Below are positions 8,816-17,453 of a DNA stretch of 64,000 nt, one piece after another. The notes under the pieces were generated by a model that saw only the letters and a program-made list of their open reading frames with translations, ran no database searches and was not told the origin of the DNA. Made by a program: the position numbers and the translations under genes. The DNA lies in the IMG/VR virus record IMGVR_UViG_3300039210_000244, positions 20,462 to 84,461 of that record; one strand, 5' to 3'. Each line of letters starts with the position of its first letter. The stretch's first letter is position 1. This stretch comes from a virus.

Positions 8816-9259
8816 TTATTTGATTGGACGCCATGCGCGGCGTAGTCGTTTCAATAGCTGCTTCTCCCTGAATGACGCGACGTGCACGCCGCCCTTCTGC
8901 CAGCTGTGCACCATTTCGTTCGCATCGAGCGCAAGCCCGATGTGTCCGATGCCGGCATAGAAAAGTAGAACGTCGCCCGCGCTGATCCCGGTCAAATTTA
9001 TCGGGTAAAAAAATGCAGGATGATCATCGAGCACATGGGCGATCCGCTCCAACGACTCGGATTTCGACACGTCGGCGCGATCAAACGGCTCCGGCCCTTC
9101 GTGGCCGAACTTCTGCAAGATCGCAAATGGCAGCCCGCCGCAACTGGCACCCGTGCCCTTCATTGGAACCCCGTTCCCAACCCACGGCGTACCGAACCAT
9201 GACATCGCTTCGGCGCGAAGGGCGATCGCGTCTGCAGCCGTTGAAATCACGGGGATCAT
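8816..9259 (-). CDS. NlpC/P60-family tail peptidase
   Basis: 147 residues. The catalytic cysteine is in GTGASCGGLPFAI (about residue 40) and the histidine in YAGIGHIGLALD (about 105), the spacing expected for NlpC/P60 (CHAP-like) papain-fold peptidases. In phage tails these proteins sit at the tip and cleave peptidoglycan during DNA entry (known for lambda gpK-like proteins). Gene order distal-tail protein, peptidase, tip protein is typical. Overlaps the upstream gene by 4 bases. Confidence 0.85.
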   Translation of the reverse strand: MIPVISTAADAIALRAEAMSWFGTPWVGNGVPMKGTGASCGGLPFAILQKFGHEGPEPFDRADVSKSESLERIAHVLDDHPAFFYPINLTGISAGDVLLFYAGIGHIGLALDANEMVHSWQKGGVHVASFREKQLLKRLRRAWRPIK

Positions 9260-11049
9260 TTCTTCCCTCCGGTGTTTGTCTTCGCAGCGATCATGGTCGG
9301 ATCAGCCTTCGGCATTTCCGGTGCTCCCCGGAAATTGTCGTAGTTGCTGTGCGCTTGACACGCTTCGGGAGTGCCGAGGCACCCGGGGACCAAGACCCAG
9401 CCCGGTTCAACCGCGGTCGGAGCGGGCGTAACTGGAGCGGCGAATATACACGAAAGATTTCCGTCCGGCAGATTCACAGAATCGACAATCGGATAGACCT
9501 GCGTTTCTCCGCCAATCACGCGTTCAGCATAGCCGTTCGCAAACCAATGATCAGGCAAGGCCGACGGACCGAATTCCGCTACGCCGGCGGTGATGCCGGC
9601 CAGCGCATGCGTGACCTGCACGTCCGCTTTCAATTTCGTGCACTTGGCATCGCAGAACACGGCTGCGCAATTCGGCGACAACGAGTAGCGCGGACCTTCG
9701 ATGTCTAGCATCGAGCCGAGACCTTTCAGCTTCATCGTCAGGATCGGACCATCCCCCTTCGGGGCAACGGCCTTGCCCGTGTAGATCAGCTCGGCTGCGG
9801 TTGGGTTGTCTGCCGTCCCCTCGTAAATTTTAACTTCGAGAGGTATTGCGGCCGGCCGGTTGCGGAGCCTCGTAAATGGCGACCCCGCCCAATTTGCGAC
9901 GGTCAAATCACAATCGTTGATCTGGAGGTTGATCTCCTCCGTGATCGTCCCGTGCTCGATCCCGCGGTGCTCGTACGTACCTCCCGGTCCCTCCCCACCA
10001 ACTTCGTACGGTGTGAAGCGCCAAGTCGTATAACCGTCGCTCACGACATATCCGAACCACGGTCCGGGCACGCCGCCGATCGTCACGCCCGGAGTCTCGC
10101 CGGTCAGGACGAGGGTCTCTGTCGGCAGCTTGATAAACTCGATCTGACCGCTCACGCATTCGCCCGCGATCGCCGGAAGCTCCCAGTTCAACGTCAACGC
10201 GTCGCCGTAGAACCGGCCGACGTTGTAAACCGCTGAATCGTTGTTCGACGGGCAGCGCCACGCGCCCACCGTGCCACACCGGTCTCGGAACAGGGTCAGC
10301 AGATAACACGTCTCCGACAGATCCATCGCCTTGAAGTTGATCGTCTGCTTACCGCGCGGAATCTGGGAATAGTATTCGTCGGCGTCCTCGCGACCGAAGC
10401 CGACCTTGGACCGCTTGATCCGCACATCATATTTTTCAGAGTTCGCGCCCCACGTGAACGGAACCGTCAGGGTTGGAACCGTCACCGTGCGCACGACCGA
10501 TGTCGTCAACGCGACGACGTTCGGACGGAGCGCATTTGCGGCTGATCCATTCTCAATCACCTCGAACGAAACGACGTGATCGCCCTGGCCGTTAATCGTT
10601 ATCAGCTCCGGGAATTGCGCGTCGAACCGCCCCCACAGGACCGGAGCAACCATGCACAGCGACGACGGAACGAACGTGGACGGTCCCGCACCGGTTCCAA
10701 TTTCATAAGTGGCAAAATCCGCCTCGAACCAAATCTTCAGCGCGCCAACGACGCTCGCTTCTTTGCCTCCAGAAAGGAGTGTCACCGCCGGCCAGAAGGG
10801 AGTGAGTACCGGACGATTGTCCCACGCGTCGAGCGATGCCGTCAGCACACCGTATTCGCCGGCGGTAAGCAGTCCGGTGAATTTGAAGGACGTAGTGGTT
10901 TCAACCGCCAACGGGAACCGCTCTTCACGATTCGTTTTGCCAGTGTTGCGCGTCGCCTTCGCCAAGATTTTTGCTGCGATCGGCTTCGACCAATCGTGCA
11001 GGTGGGGGATCAGAAATACGGCCTGGCCGAGATATGTCGTGGAGATCAT
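9256..11049 (-). CDS. Distal tail protein of the DUF2163 / phage BR0599 family
   Basis: 597 residues. The C-terminus has the cysteine-rich pattern PGCLGTPEACQAHSNYDNF then RGAPEMP, characteristic of the BR0599 family C-terminal domain; the middle is a DUF2163-like beta region ending in LGSMLDIEGPRYSLSPNCAA. The first 300 residues (MISTTYLGQAVFLIPHLHDW) resemble tail-hub domains, so this may be a natural fusion of two proteins that are separate in other phages. ATGA coupling with the tape-measure gene fixes the start at 11049. Confidence 0.75.
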   Translation of the reverse strand: MISTTYLGQAVFLIPHLHDWSKPIAAKILAKATRNTGKTNREERFPLAVETTTSFKFTGLLTAGEYGVLTASLDAWDNRPVLTPFWPAVTLLSGGKEASVVGALKIWFEADFATYEIGTGAGPSTFVPSSLCMVAPVLWGRFDAQFPELITINGQGDHVVSFEVIENGSAANALRPNVVALTTSVVRTVTVPTLTVPFTWGANSEKYDVRIKRSKVGFGREDADEYYSQIPRGKQTINFKAMDLSETCYLLTLFRDRCGTVGAWRCPSNNDSAVYNVGRFYGDALTLNWELPAIAGECVSGQIEFIKLPTETLVLTGETPGVTIGGVPGPWFGYVVSDGYTTWRFTPYEVGGEGPGGTYEHRGIEHGTITEEINLQINDCDLTVANWAGSPFTRLRNRPAAIPLEVKIYEGTADNPTAAELIYTGKAVAPKGDGPILTMKLKGLGSMLDIEGPRYSLSPNCAAVFCDAKCTKLKADVQVTHALAGITAGVAEFGPSALPDHWFANGYAERVIGGETQVYPIVDSVNLPDGNLSCIFAAPVTPAPTAVEPGWVLVPGCLGTPEACQAHSNYDNFRGAPEMPKADPTMIAAKTNTGGKK

Positions 11050-14000
11050 GCGAGTTCGTACTGCACGCCTTTGATGTAATCGTTCATGAAGCGCCGGCCC
11101 GGCATCGTCTGAAGCCATTGCTCTGCCGACTGCTCGTTTCCGAAGTGCGCGACGTTCACGGTCTGGCCACTGCCGGACGAACCGGTGACAACCCCGCTCG
11201 CGCCGCCAGTGGTTGATTTGAGCGCGCCGCCAGCTGCGGCGGAACCTCCACTCTGCACGTAAACGTCAGCCTGCGCCGCGCGCTGCGCGTCAGTCCGCGT
11301 GTCGGAAACAGTTCCGGTCTGCGACTGCGGTCCGCGATAGATACTCACGAGTTTGTCGTCGATGCCGGTAAACAGCATCTTGCCGAGCCAGCCGCCGGTT
11401 TTGAAACCGGGGATCTTCTTCCCCAGCCGAGCCGCTTCGTTGAGCCCCATAAGCCAGCGGTATTTCGGATTCTGCGCGACCTCCGCGGTCTGCACGTATT
11501 CGCCGTTCGACAACCGCGCGTCGATCTTGTCGTCCTTGGGACCGCCCGGACCGACCACGGCACCGCCGCCATCGGCGTAGTTGACCGGGCCACCATCACG
11601 GAAATTCTTTTTCATCACCGCCGCGCCCGCCGCGATGATCGCCGCCAGCGCCGCGATGGCGAGGAATGGCCCAACGTACGGAATGCTCGCGACGGCGGTC
11701 ATGCCTTTGATGCCGGCCTGAATCAGCGAAGATCCGCTCTCAGCGTTCGACGCAGCGATACGTGAGGTGGCGCCGCCGACCGTCACCGCTGTTTTCGTTC
11801 CCTCGGTAGCGATCGTGCCCACAACTTCCTTCGTGCGGAAGATCGCCGAGACCGCGGCCATCAATGTGTGTTTGATGACCCATTGAGCGGCCATGTCGGA
11901 AATCGATTTCACAACCGTCTTGGCGATCCCAAGGAAAACGCCGTTGACCGCTTGGCCGACGGTCATCGTCTTGTTGAGCAAACCCTCGATGCTCCCGGAC
12001 ACGGAATTGATCGCACTGCCCATCACGTCTGCAATTGAGCTTCCGATGGTTTTGAATCCGTTCTGCAGCTGAGTCATGGACGCGGTGACGGATTGGGAGA
12101 GATTGTTTGGATTCGGCCCGGCGTTAGCGGCATCGCCCTGCGCCCGTCCAAGATCGCGGCTCGCGCCAGCCACGTTCGTGTCTCCGATCGCGATCGCTTC
12201 GGGCGAGACGGCATGGCTCCGAATATCCTGCATCTGCTTCAGGTATTCCTTCGCCGCTACCACGGAGTCATCGAGCGCCTGCTTTCGCGCGTTCCATTTC
12301 TCCGCATCGGTGTGCGTGAAATCGGCATCGATATTCGCGAGCCGGAGCTGGATTTCATCCTGCTTATTCTCCAGAGCCAGCTTCTGCACGTCGATTTGTG
12401 CACGGGTCGCCTTCAACTCCGCCTCTTCCACTTTCTTGGCAGCGGCAATCTGATCGTCCGCGGCTTTTTTCTTTTCGTCGGCGATTTTGGTGTCCAGCGC
12501 GCCCTGCTTCGCGCCGATCTCCAGTTTCGTCTCCTGCAATTTAAGGCCCGCTGCCTCAATGGCATTGTCGTCGCCGACGAGGCGCGCGGCTGCTAGATCG
12601 ATTTTATAGATCTCCTCCGCCTTCGCCTTTTCGGCGTCGATCATCACCTGTTTCTTCTGATTGTCGGCAAGGGTATATTGCGCGGTCTCGATCTGATTGG
12701 CGTAGGCGTCCTTCTGCTTGTCGAGTTCGGCTGTCGTTTCCTTGGCCTTGTCCAGCGCCGCGGTTTCGGCCGCTGCTTGTTTCTCTTTTTCTCCACGCGC
12801 CGCCGCTTCGACCTTTAGCCGGGCAGTGACCTTTTCCTTCAGCTGTGTTTCGAGATTCGAAATCTCCTGATTGTAGGCGACGACCTGTTTGCGCTCGTTG
12901 TCGCCGAAGGTGTCGGTTTTTCCTACCGTCACAGTCCCGCCGCCCATGTTAGTCCCCACAACCTGATCTTTGTAGCGGCCCTTCATCAGCGCGTCGCGTT
13001 TTGCGATTAGATCATCAATCTCTTTTCGCGCCGCATCGTTGGCGGTATCCACCCCACCAGCACTCGTCGCCGTCTTGGCAGCATTTCTGATCTGATTCCC
13101 CTTCCCGTAGATTTCCGCGAGCTTGGTGTCGGCCTCCTCAATACCCTTCAAGACCGAATCGCGTATCGAGGCGATAATGATCGCGCCAAGTGCAACGGTC
13201 AGCGCCGCCCCCATGGGTGAAAAAAGAGCCGAACTGATCGACTTCCCAACGCTCGCCCAATTCCAACTAATCATACCCATCGACCATTTTGCCGCGAATC
13301 CCCTACCGAGAGGAACGGCGAGACCCGGCATGATCGACAACATTTTGGACAACCCGGAGAACGCACCAAAGCCGACCGCAGCCGTCGTCAGTCCTTCTCC
13401 GATCGCGCTGATTGCAGCACCATAGTCGGCGAGAAAACGGGTAATGTCCGCCTTCCACTCCAAAAGGCGAAGGTTCATCGGAGCGAAGGCGATGGAGAGA
13501 CGATTGGACGCGTGTTCACCCGCGAAAGCCGTCTCCACGAGCGCGTCTGACATCTCCTTCGAGAGAATTCCGGCGGTCTTCTGCACACTCTTCGACATCG
13601 CATCAAATCCCTGCTCATTGAGTGTCTTCAACACATCCAGCATCGGTCCCGCAAAGCGCCCGAAGAGTGTCATCGACAAACGCGCTTTTTCGTTCTCGCT
13701 AGAGATCTTCGAGAACGATCTCGCGAGCTCTTCGAGCTGTTGCTGCATCGGCAGCGCGTCAAGCGCCTTGGGGTCGAGACCCAATTGTGATCCAAACATC
13801 GCCGCTTGCGGTCCCTTCGGATCAATCAGCGCCGCGCCGAGCGCCGCACGATACTGCTGGAGGTGCATCGCCAGCTCCGAAAACGCCATCTTGCCACCGG
13901 CCGCCAAGACCTGCGTCGCATCGCCCGCAAGGCCGGTGGCACGCGTCACCCGCCACATCTCATCCGCCAACCGACTCGATCCGTTGACCGCCTCCCCGAT

Positions 14001-14222
14001 CTTCTCGGTGATCGCCTGAATCCCGATGGTCGCGATACCGAAGGCGGCGCCAAACTCCAGGAGACTATGGCCAGTCTCGGTCAGCTTTGAGTCGAGTTTG
14101 GAAACCTCCTCGGTGGTGCCCTTGACTTCTTGTTTGGCCGTTACAAATCCTTTGGCCATATCTGTCAATCCGGCGAGGTCCGCCTGAATTTTCAGCAGGA
14201 TAGAGGTGGATGTATCGGGCAT
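11046..14222 (-). CDS. Tail tape-measure protein
   Basis: 1,058 residues. N-terminal helical part (ILLKIQADLAGLTDMAKGF), a middle with hydrophobic glycine/alanine-rich segments (around 280-360 and 780-880), a long charged coiled coil (about 400-650) and a C-terminal glycine-rich tail. Length and layout identify the tape measure that sets tail length and passes into the host membrane. The start at 14222 (MPDTSTSILLK) is preferred to the upstream codon; it is preceded by GCGGTGCGTT, almost the same string as before the protease start at 22191. No hexamer leader here. Confidence 0.9.
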   Translation of the reverse strand: MPDTSTSILLKIQADLAGLTDMAKGFVTAKQEVKGTTEEVSKLDSKLTETGHSLLEFGAAFGIATIGIQAITEKIGEAVNGSSRLADEMWRVTRATGLAGDATQVLAAGGKMAFSELAMHLQQYRAALGAALIDPKGPQAAMFGSQLGLDPKALDALPMQQQLEELARSFSKISSENEKARLSMTLFGRFAGPMLDVLKTLNEQGFDAMSKSVQKTAGILSKEMSDALVETAFAGEHASNRLSIAFAPMNLRLLEWKADITRFLADYGAAISAIGEGLTTAAVGFGAFSGLSKMLSIMPGLAVPLGRGFAAKWSMGMISWNWASVGKSISSALFSPMGAALTVALGAIIIASIRDSVLKGIEEADTKLAEIYGKGNQIRNAAKTATSAGGVDTANDAARKEIDDLIAKRDALMKGRYKDQVVGTNMGGGTVTVGKTDTFGDNERKQVVAYNQEISNLETQLKEKVTARLKVEAAARGEKEKQAAAETAALDKAKETTAELDKQKDAYANQIETAQYTLADNQKKQVMIDAEKAKAEEIYKIDLAAARLVGDDNAIEAAGLKLQETKLEIGAKQGALDTKIADEKKKAADDQIAAAKKVEEAELKATRAQIDVQKLALENKQDEIQLRLANIDADFTHTDAEKWNARKQALDDSVVAAKEYLKQMQDIRSHAVSPEAIAIGDTNVAGASRDLGRAQGDAANAGPNPNNLSQSVTASMTQLQNGFKTIGSSIADVMGSAINSVSGSIEGLLNKTMTVGQAVNGVFLGIAKTVVKSISDMAAQWVIKHTLMAAVSAIFRTKEVVGTIATEGTKTAVTVGGATSRIAASNAESGSSLIQAGIKGMTAVASIPYVGPFLAIAALAAIIAAGAAVMKKNFRDGGPVNYADGGGAVVGPGGPKDDKIDARLSNGEYVQTAEVAQNPKYRWLMGLNEAARLGKKIPGFKTGGWLGKMLFTGIDDKLVSIYRGPQSQTGTVSDTRTDAQRAAQADVYVQSGGSAAAGGALKSTTGGASGVVTGSSGSGQTVNVAHFGNEQSAEQWLQTMPGRRFMNDYIKGVQYELA

Positions 14223-14341
14223 AACGCACCGCACGGAATCCCAGCGAGCCCGTCAAATTTTACCTCCTAAAAATATACTTTCGAAAGCCGTCTGCGCGCT
14301 TTGCGACTTGTCCGCGTAGGTTTAACCGGCTACCAGCGGAA

Positions 14342-14818
14342 ATGACTCGCCACATTTTCGTATCAGTTTTGGCACTCGCATCGCTGTTTTTGGCGGGCTG
14401 CAAGCAGAGCGACAAATTCAAGACCCATGCAGAGACATGGCTGATCCACTCCGAAGGAGCACCCAACAGCCTGAATCTGCGGCTGCTGCAGGCAGCACAA
14501 TTCATCAAGCCCGATGAACTGTTGAGCAAGGACGAGATCGCACGGATATGGGCCGTGATCGATGAATCGACCGGAAACCAATGGCTGGCGACCTCAGCCA
14601 CCCAGATCCGAGCTTCTTTCAATCAGATTGGTCAGCCGCCATCGGAGTTTCGTGATACCTACGCTGACATGCAGCAGTTCACGCGGCTAATCGAAGAGGC
14701 CGTAGTTTACGAAATGAACCACAGGGACGATCCGCGGGAAGTCTATGCGACCGTCAAGCCGATGACAGACCGAGCAGAACAGTTACTTGCCGTGATCCGT
14801 CTCCGGCTTGGGAAGTGA
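14342..14818 (+). CDS. Plus-strand lipoprotein, candidate lysogenic-conversion or superinfection-exclusion gene
   Basis: 158 residues. MTRHIFVSVLALASLFLAGC is a clean lipoprotein signal with lipobox LAGC at residue 20; the mature chain is helical and charged. It is transcribed against all neighbours, between the tail-chaperone and tape-measure genes, and its 3' end overlaps the chaperone extension by 36 bases convergently. Phage-encoded lipoproteins in such positions often act on the lysogen's envelope (for example superinfection exclusion), which is inference here. No hexamer leader, so it is probably controlled separately. Confidence 0.8.
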   Translation: MTRHIFVSVLALASLFLAGCKQSDKFKTHAETWLIHSEGAPNSLNLRLLQAAQFIKPDELLSKDEIARIWAVIDESTGNQWLATSATQIRASFNQIGQPPSEFRDTYADMQQFTRLIEEAVVYEMNHRDDPREVYATVKPMTDRAEQLLAVIRLRLGK

Positions 14819-15229
14819 CGGCGGCACCGCCGGGCGCGGGGTTTCCGCTACGAGCGCGAGCAGCTTCGAGAACAGGCTGTTCTTTTTCTTCTCGGCCGGG
14901 GTCAGCGGACGAATGATCGCTTTCAGCGCGGAGGCGCAACGGTCAAACGCACTTCCACCTTTCTCGCCGACAAGCAGCGGAGCAACCGCAGCGTGAACCG
15001 TGTCGAGATTCTGCAACGCGAGCGCAGCGTCCCGGCGATCACAGCCGGCCAACGCCACGCGGATTTGGGGCACGGACATTTCTCGCACCTCGAACCAAGT
15101 ACCTACGCCCCTAGCTACGGCGTCGCCAAGGAATTCGTCAAGGCGGACACTTCTTGCGAGCTGATCGCCATCGGCTTCACGCCCTGTAGTGTCTTCTTTT
15201 GGCGGGCAAGAAGACGGGCAAAGCGAGGG
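14783..15229 (-). CDS. Downstream (T) half of the tail assembly chaperone, reached by -1 frameshift
   Basis: This frame is open from 15229 to the TAA at 14783 and lies in the -1 phase relative to the upstream chaperone gene. The protein-like, conserved-looking part (DEFLGDAVARGVGTWFEVRE) begins upstream of the first ATG (15088), so ribosomes most likely arrive from the upstream gene. A slip at CCAAAAG (15202-15196) would give a 246-residue G-T fusion. In lambda-like phages the G and GT products are made in fixed ratio and coat the tape measure during tail assembly. Confidence 0.65.
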   Translation of the reverse strand, partial: PSLCPSSCPPKEDTTGREADGDQLARSVRLDEFLGDAVARGVGTWFEVREMSVPQIRVALAGCDRRDAALALQNLDTVHAAVAPLLVGEKGGSAFDRCASALKAIIRPLTPAEKKKNSLFSKLLALVAETPRPAVPPSLPKPETDHGK

Positions 15230-15522
15230 TCATTTTGGGCTTTCCCCAATTCGTCGATCGCGTAGAGCGAATCGTCGTCGAGGGTTTCCGCCCAGCCCTT
15301 CGGCATGTCGGTCACGAATTCAACGAACGCGTGAATGTCGCCGATTGTGTCGAAATACTGCGCCACTTTCGTGAGTGGGACCAAACGCACGTTTACGACT
15401 TCCGTCGCTCCGTGCATGTAGGTGATCGGCTGGTCTTGCCCCCTGCCGTCGTGGTGCACAACCGTTGCCGGCTGTGCACCGTTGATGATTGTCTGTGCCG
15501 CTATCGGGTTCGGTTCGCTCAT
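15115..15522 (-). CDS. Tail assembly chaperone (G protein)
   Basis: 135 residues, beta-rich first half (EVVNVRLVPLTKVAQYFDTI) and helical second half. It sits between the major tail protein and the tape measure, the fixed place of tail chaperones. The stop at 15115 is inside the open -1 frame. The leader before the ATG is a long version of the hexamer repeat (GAACCTGAAACGAACTG...CCCGAACTGAA). Confidence 0.75.
   Translation of the reverse strand: MSEPNPIAAQTIINGAQPATVVHHDGRGQDQPITYMHGATEVVNVRLVPLTKVAQYFDTIGDIHAFVEFVTDMPKGWAETLDDDSLYAIDELGKAQNDPRFARLLARQKKTLQGVKPMAISSQEVSALTNSLATP
15196..15202 (-). promoter_or_regulatory. Candidate -1 frameshift site
   Basis: CCAAAAG read as C CAA AAG in the chaperone frame. 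The A-site codon AAG can re-pair as AAA; the P-site re-pairing is imperfect, so the site is not a canonical heptamer. It is the best slip candidate inside the overlap of the two open frames. Confidence 0.4.
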
Positions 15523-15566
15523 TTCAGTTCGGGATCAGTTCGTTTCAGGTTCTAAAAAAATCAGGA

Positions 15567-16070
15567 TCAGGCGAGCAACGCGTTAGGCGTGAGCACGACC
15601 TTCTCCAGCGCGTCGATCTTGATCGTCGCCTTGGTGACCTCGCCGGCGGTCAGCTTGAAACCGCCGTCGAGCTGCCAGCTCGCTTTGAAAATGTTCGAGT
15701 GCAGGGCAATCGCGGTCACGGCATCATCGGGATCGACGATGAAGACTTCGGCGGTGCCGGTGGAGAAACCGCCTTCGATTCCAGTGGAACCAGCGAACGC
15801 GCCCGCGAGCGTCTTCACGTCTTCAACCTCGAACTTGAACCCCTGCGTACGTTTCTTCGGCACGGTGCGATCGGGGCGGAGGAAACCGTCAGCGTCCGGA
15901 ACCTCGCGCTGCGTGGTCTCGATCGTTTGCTCGTAATCACAAAGCTTCCCAATAATTGAAACCGGTGTTTGCGGAACGCCGGCTACCGACGGGGTAAGCG
16001 TGACGTACGTTTTACGAGGAATTATGGTCTTCGTCGGGTCGAAGGTAACGGTTGGGATCACGATAGGCAT
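15567..16070 (-). CDS. Major tail (tube) protein
   Basis: 167 residues, beta-rich, with threonine/valine strands and a C-terminal ATIKIDALEKVVLTPNALLA. Size, position between tail-completion genes and chaperones, and a strong double hexamer leader before the ATG identify the tail tube subunit. No signature motif is available for this divergent family, so the call rests on gene order. Confidence 0.75.
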   Translation of the reverse strand: MPIVIPTVTFDPTKTIIPRKTYVTLTPSVAGVPQTPVSIIGKLCDYEQTIETTQREVPDADGFLRPDRTVPKKRTQGFKFEVEDVKTLAGAFAGSTGIEGGFSTGTAEVFIVDPDDAVTAIALHSNIFKASWQLDGGFKLTAGEVTKATIKIDALEKVVLTPNALLA

Positions 16071-16143
16071 GGTAGGAGTCGGTTCAGGTTCAATTCAGGT
16101 TCAGGTTCTTTGCTCCTCTGTCGTCGGAGTCCGCGCACCCTCC

Positions 16144-16154
16144 GTCAAATTTTA
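16144..16154 (-). promoter_or_regulatory. Recurrent AAATTTGAC element upstream of the tail tube gene
   Basis: TAAAATTTGAC on the minus strand. The same core occurs before the tape-measure, protease and two small structural genes (14252-14262, 22208-22217, 22699-22708, 23346-23354). TTGAC could serve as a -35 box; no clear -10 is seen. Confidence 0.35.
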
Positions 16155-16166
16155 CCTGTTTAATTC

Positions 16167-16517
16167 TCAGCGCATCGCCAACCGCCGCCGTCTCGCCCGA
16201 TAATCAGCGGTCAGCTTGCGCTCGATCCCGCCCTTTGGAGGCGTCTTTTTTCGCTGGATACCCGCAAGGCAGGTGACGAGGCGATCGCTTACCGCATCGT
16301 AAACCACGGTCATCGCCTTTCCGTACATCCGCACCTTCCAGATCGTTCGCGCTTTTGATGTTCCTGCGCCGACGAACCGTACGCACTCGCGACCTTCGCG
16401 CACCGCGGTTAGAATCACATCGTAGCTTGAAGGGTAGAGCTTGAGCCCAAGGCGCTCGTTCGCGCGCCGGATGAAGTGCCTCTCCTGCGCAAGCTGCGTG
16501 ACCGCGAGATCGTTCAT
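16167..16517 (-). CDS. Small basic phage protein, unknown
   Basis: 116 residues. HFIRRANERLGLKLYPSSYD and a following beta region (IWKVRMYGKAMTVVYDAV) resemble small RelE/DUF4258-like folds seen in phages, with a highly basic C-terminus (YRARRRRLAMR). The ATG at 16517 overlaps the upstream 46-residue gene's stop as ATGA. Located in the head-tail completion block; function unknown. Confidence 0.65.
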   Translation of the reverse strand: MNDLAVTQLAQERHFIRRANERLGLKLYPSSYDVILTAVREGRECVRFVGAGTSKARTIWKVRMYGKAMTVVYDAVSDRLVTCLAGIQRKKTPPKGGIERKLTADYRARRRRLAMR

Positions 16518-16654
16518 GGTGAGACCGCCCGATTACGACGCCGGCATTTCGGTAACACGTTTGAGGTCGGATCCGGCCGCGGAACACGCGGGTAACACGG
16601 ACGCGCAAACTGGCGCGTCTGCACCGCAAGCCAGAGGATAACCGCCGCGGTCAT
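16514..16654 (-). CDS. 46-residue microprotein linking two tail genes
   Basis: A short frame starting MTAAVILWLAVQTRQFARP and ending in a basic RCRRRNRAV-like tail. Its start overlaps the stop of the tail-completion gene as ATGA (16651-16654) and its own stop overlaps the next start as ATGA (16514-16517), so it exactly fills the space between coupled genes. One hydrophobic N-terminal helix. No homology recognised. Confidence 0.6.
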   Translation of the reverse strand: MTAAVILWLAVQTRQFARPCYPRVPRPDPTSNVLPKCRRRNRAVSP

Positions 16655-17196
16655 AGAGCATACATGTCCGCGGTGATCGGGGACAGCCGGCGGTTCGCGC
16701 GGCGTCCAGTCGGAACGACGAACGAGAGATCCAACTGCCAGAGAAACGACTGCTCGCTGATCTCCGACATGCGTCCGTCCCAAGTGAACGCCTCCGTGAG
16801 CAGCGCGACTGACGGCTCATTCTTACCGGCAACGACCGTCCCGTCGGCATTGTGCACCTTGAGGAGCAGTTCCGGCTTGAGATCCGACGGCGCCGTCTCG
16901 ATCGCGTCCATCAAACTCTCGGCCCAATCGAGCAGACCTGGCTCAGCGCGCGGATCGAGCTTCACGAAGTCCTGCTTCTTCTTCGTGCGAAGGAACAGTG
17001 AGACCTTGCCAGTGGCTTTGCCGCCGACGCTCTCTGTCATCGTGAGGTCAACCATCGTCACGAGCGGCAGATCCTTCTCACCGGTGATCGTAAACTCGTT
17101 GCCCTTTTTCACGGCAAGGCCAGCCAGCAGACCGTAAGTCTGCGAGTGAAAAACGAGGCGCGTCCAGATTTCGCGAGCGATGGCGGAGTAGATCAT
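16651..17196 (-). CDS. Tail terminator / tail completion-like protein
   Basis: 181 residues, beta-rich middle (TGKVSLFLRTKKKQDFVKLD) and C-terminal QLDLSFVVPTGRRANRRLSP. Third gene after the head-tail connector, the usual place of the tail terminator. ATGA overlaps at both ends. Assigned by position. Confidence 0.55.
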   Translation of the reverse strand: MIYSAIAREIWTRLVFHSQTYGLLAGLAVKKGNEFTITGEKDLPLVTMVDLTMTESVGGKATGKVSLFLRTKKKQDFVKLDPRAEPGLLDWAESLMDAIETAPSDLKPELLLKVHNADGTVVAGKNEPSVALLTEAFTWDGRMSEISEQSFLWQLDLSFVVPTGRRANRRLSPITADMYAL

Positions 17197-17453
17197 TTGA
17201 GAGTGATGTTTTTACTGTCTGACCAAAGCAGCTCCCAATGGTCGCCACAGTCGGCGACGTTGTGCTTTGTGCACTCGGTTTCGGTACGAACAAAAGCCAG
17301 CACGAATTCAGTGGGACGGATGCGGACACGAACACGCCCAACAGGCGTCGGAACGATCGGCTTCACAGGATCGGCCTCGGGGCCGTACAGGATTTGCTCC
17401 GCGTCGATTTCGGTCCCGCAGACCGTGATGATTTTACTCATGGGGTAGCTCAT
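17193..17453 (-). CDS. Small head-tail region protein
   Basis: 86 residues starting MSYPMSKIITVCGTEIDAEQ, beta-rich with a C-terminal WELLWSDSKNITLK. The ATG at 17453 overlaps the upstream stop as ATGA; its own stop overlaps the next start the same way. Function unknown; possibly an accessory of the neck. Confidence 0.6.
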   Translation of the reverse strand: MSYPMSKIITVCGTEIDAEQILYGPEADPVKPIVPTPVGRVRVRIRPTEFVLAFVRTETECTKHNVADCGDHWELLWSDSKNITLK

